This document shows positions 26,818-27,269 of a DNA stretch of 27,269 nucleotides, piece by piece; within the stretch, counting starts at the first letter, position 1; each line of letters opens with the position of its first letter. Position numbers and translations under genes: made by a program. The notes beneath the pieces were generated by a model. The model had not been told where the DNA came from, did not search any database, and saw only the letters and a list, made by a program, of their open reading frames with translations. Source of the DNA: a virus; IMG/VR virus record IMGVR_UViG_3300009002_000033, positions 1-27,269 of that record. One strand, given 5' to 3'.

Positions 26818-27259
26818 TTTGGAATGGAACGTTGTAACGCTTGCCATTTAGAAAAAACCTAATAGTTGAATGACTATAAGTTTCTATATTACTGTTCTGG
26901 TATACTGTGATATCGTTACAATGTACTTCAGTCTTATATCCAGTAACCCTAGTCTTCTTACCATTCTCGTTTGCAATGATGCCACCAATTACTGCACCAG
27001 CCGCCGCACCTTTATCTTTTTTAGTAGCGGCCTTTCCTAGTAAGCCACCTAGCAGTATACCCGCCAACAGATCTCCACCGCTTGCGCCTTGGCTTTGTTG
27101 ATATATAGGAACGTTTACATCTTGACATCTACGTTCAGTTACTGGAACGGATTGAGTCACAAGCTTGGTGTGATCGTAAATTTTAATATTAGTTACGTCA
27201 CTTGCATGGGCTGGACTACAAAATCCTAAGACCATCAAAAATGCTAGTGAGTGTTTCAT
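26813..27259 (-). CDS. Exported glycine-zipper (17-kDa-antigen/SlyB-like) envelope protein
   Basis: This protein of 148 residues starts with a typical signal peptide, MKHSLAFLMVLGFCSPAHAS, with cleavage expected after AHA. The cysteine in it is not in a lipobox followed by a G/A-C pattern, so it is probably not a lipoprotein. Residues of about 58-97 are a glycine-zipper segment (GASGGDLLAGILLGGLLGKA, then KGAAAGAVIGGIIANENGKK), the two-helix membrane motif of the Rickettsia 17-kDa antigen/SlyB group. Flanking parts are beta-rich with two Cys (RRCQDVNVPIY, VHCNDITVY) that may form a disulphide. GGAGAAC precedes the ATG. It presumably sits in the host outer membrane or periplasm; similarity to alphaproteobacterial envelope proteins suggests capture from such a host, which is inference. 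Confidence 0.78.
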   Translation of the reverse strand: MKHSLAFLMVLGFCSPAHASDVTNIKIYDHTKLVTQSVPVTERRCQDVNVPIYQQSQGASGGDLLAGILLGGLLGKAATKKDKGAAAGAVIGGIIANENGKKTRVTGYKTEVHCNDITVYQNSNIETYSHSTIRFFLNGKRYNVPFQK

Positions 27260-27269
27260 AATGTTCTCC

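Noticed and set aside
1-27269. Search by eye for CRISPR arrays, integrase, transposase or IS ends
   Set aside because: No spaced direct repeats, no recombinase motifs and no terminal repeats with target duplication were seen.

Overview
The window looks like a piece of a T4-like (contractile-tailed) phage genome of the marine type. It is clearly AT-rich and densely packed, and stop/start overlaps such as TAATG and ATGA are common. It carries a T4 morphogenesis set (6, 25, a split 5, a probable 27, 53, 48, 4, 54, 26, 29) and the T4 replication and late-transcription neighbours 32 and 33. Auxiliary genes typical of marine myoviruses are also present: a 2OG-Fe(II) oxygenase, an IscA-type Fe-S carrier, a glycine-zipper envelope protein, and proteins related to glycosyltransferases and to asparagine synthase. 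The glycine-zipper/IscA pair and the base composition would suit a phage of a marine alphaproteobacterium such as a SAR11-type host. That host guess is inference; a cyanophage relative cannot be excluded.

Positions 1-10478 (minus strand) hold a baseplate wedge and hub block, read from right to left: 48, 53, a 27-like hub, an OB-fold/tail-lysozyme protein, a 497-residue protein ending in a decayed amidase fold, a beta-helical spike ending in an M15-type peptidase, 25 and 6 (cut by the window edge). In T4 the OB-fold, lysozyme and spike are one protein (gp5). Here they are spread over separate genes and further wall-enzyme folds have been added. Positions 10490-14883 (plus strand) hold gene 4, an unknown conserved gene, 54, 26 and the tape measure 29. 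Gene 26 ends on a run of eight T, and a -1 shift there opens a 63-codon extension that ends just inside the tape-measure start, which is the G/GT tail-chaperone arrangement.

Positions 14950-23387 (mostly minus strand) are early-type: gp32, 2OG oxygenase, gp33 and then many small genes. They include an accessory set made of a PLP aminotransferase-fold protein, a protein-kinase-fold protein with altered catalytic residues, a methyltransferase-like protein, an asparagine-synthase-like ATP pyrophosphatase and two glycosyltransferase-like proteins. Six near-consensus sigma70 promoters, all with 17-bp spacers, sit in front of these units (15925, 17194, 18379, 19018, 22094, 23359). A seventh lies in the structural block at 11051, antisense to gene 4.

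Positions 23397-25746 form a late operon behind a perfect TATAAATA promoter. Three of its proteins (a PD-(D/E)xK nuclease-like protein, a zeta-toxin-like P-loop protein and an unknown) start with the same kind of short amphipathic sequence, resembling the capsid-targeting sequences of T4 internal proteins. Positions 25800-27259 contain a hairpin-rich non-coding stretch, a tRNA-Arg(UCU), a small exported protein, IscA, a small helical protein and a glycine-zipper protein.

The two promoter classes divide the window cleanly: TATAAATA late promoters serve virion genes and the glycosyltransferase at 19065, while sigma70 promoters serve metabolic and replication genes. At 19018-19046 the two classes overlap on opposite strands. 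No integrase, transposase, IS element or CRISPR array was seen.
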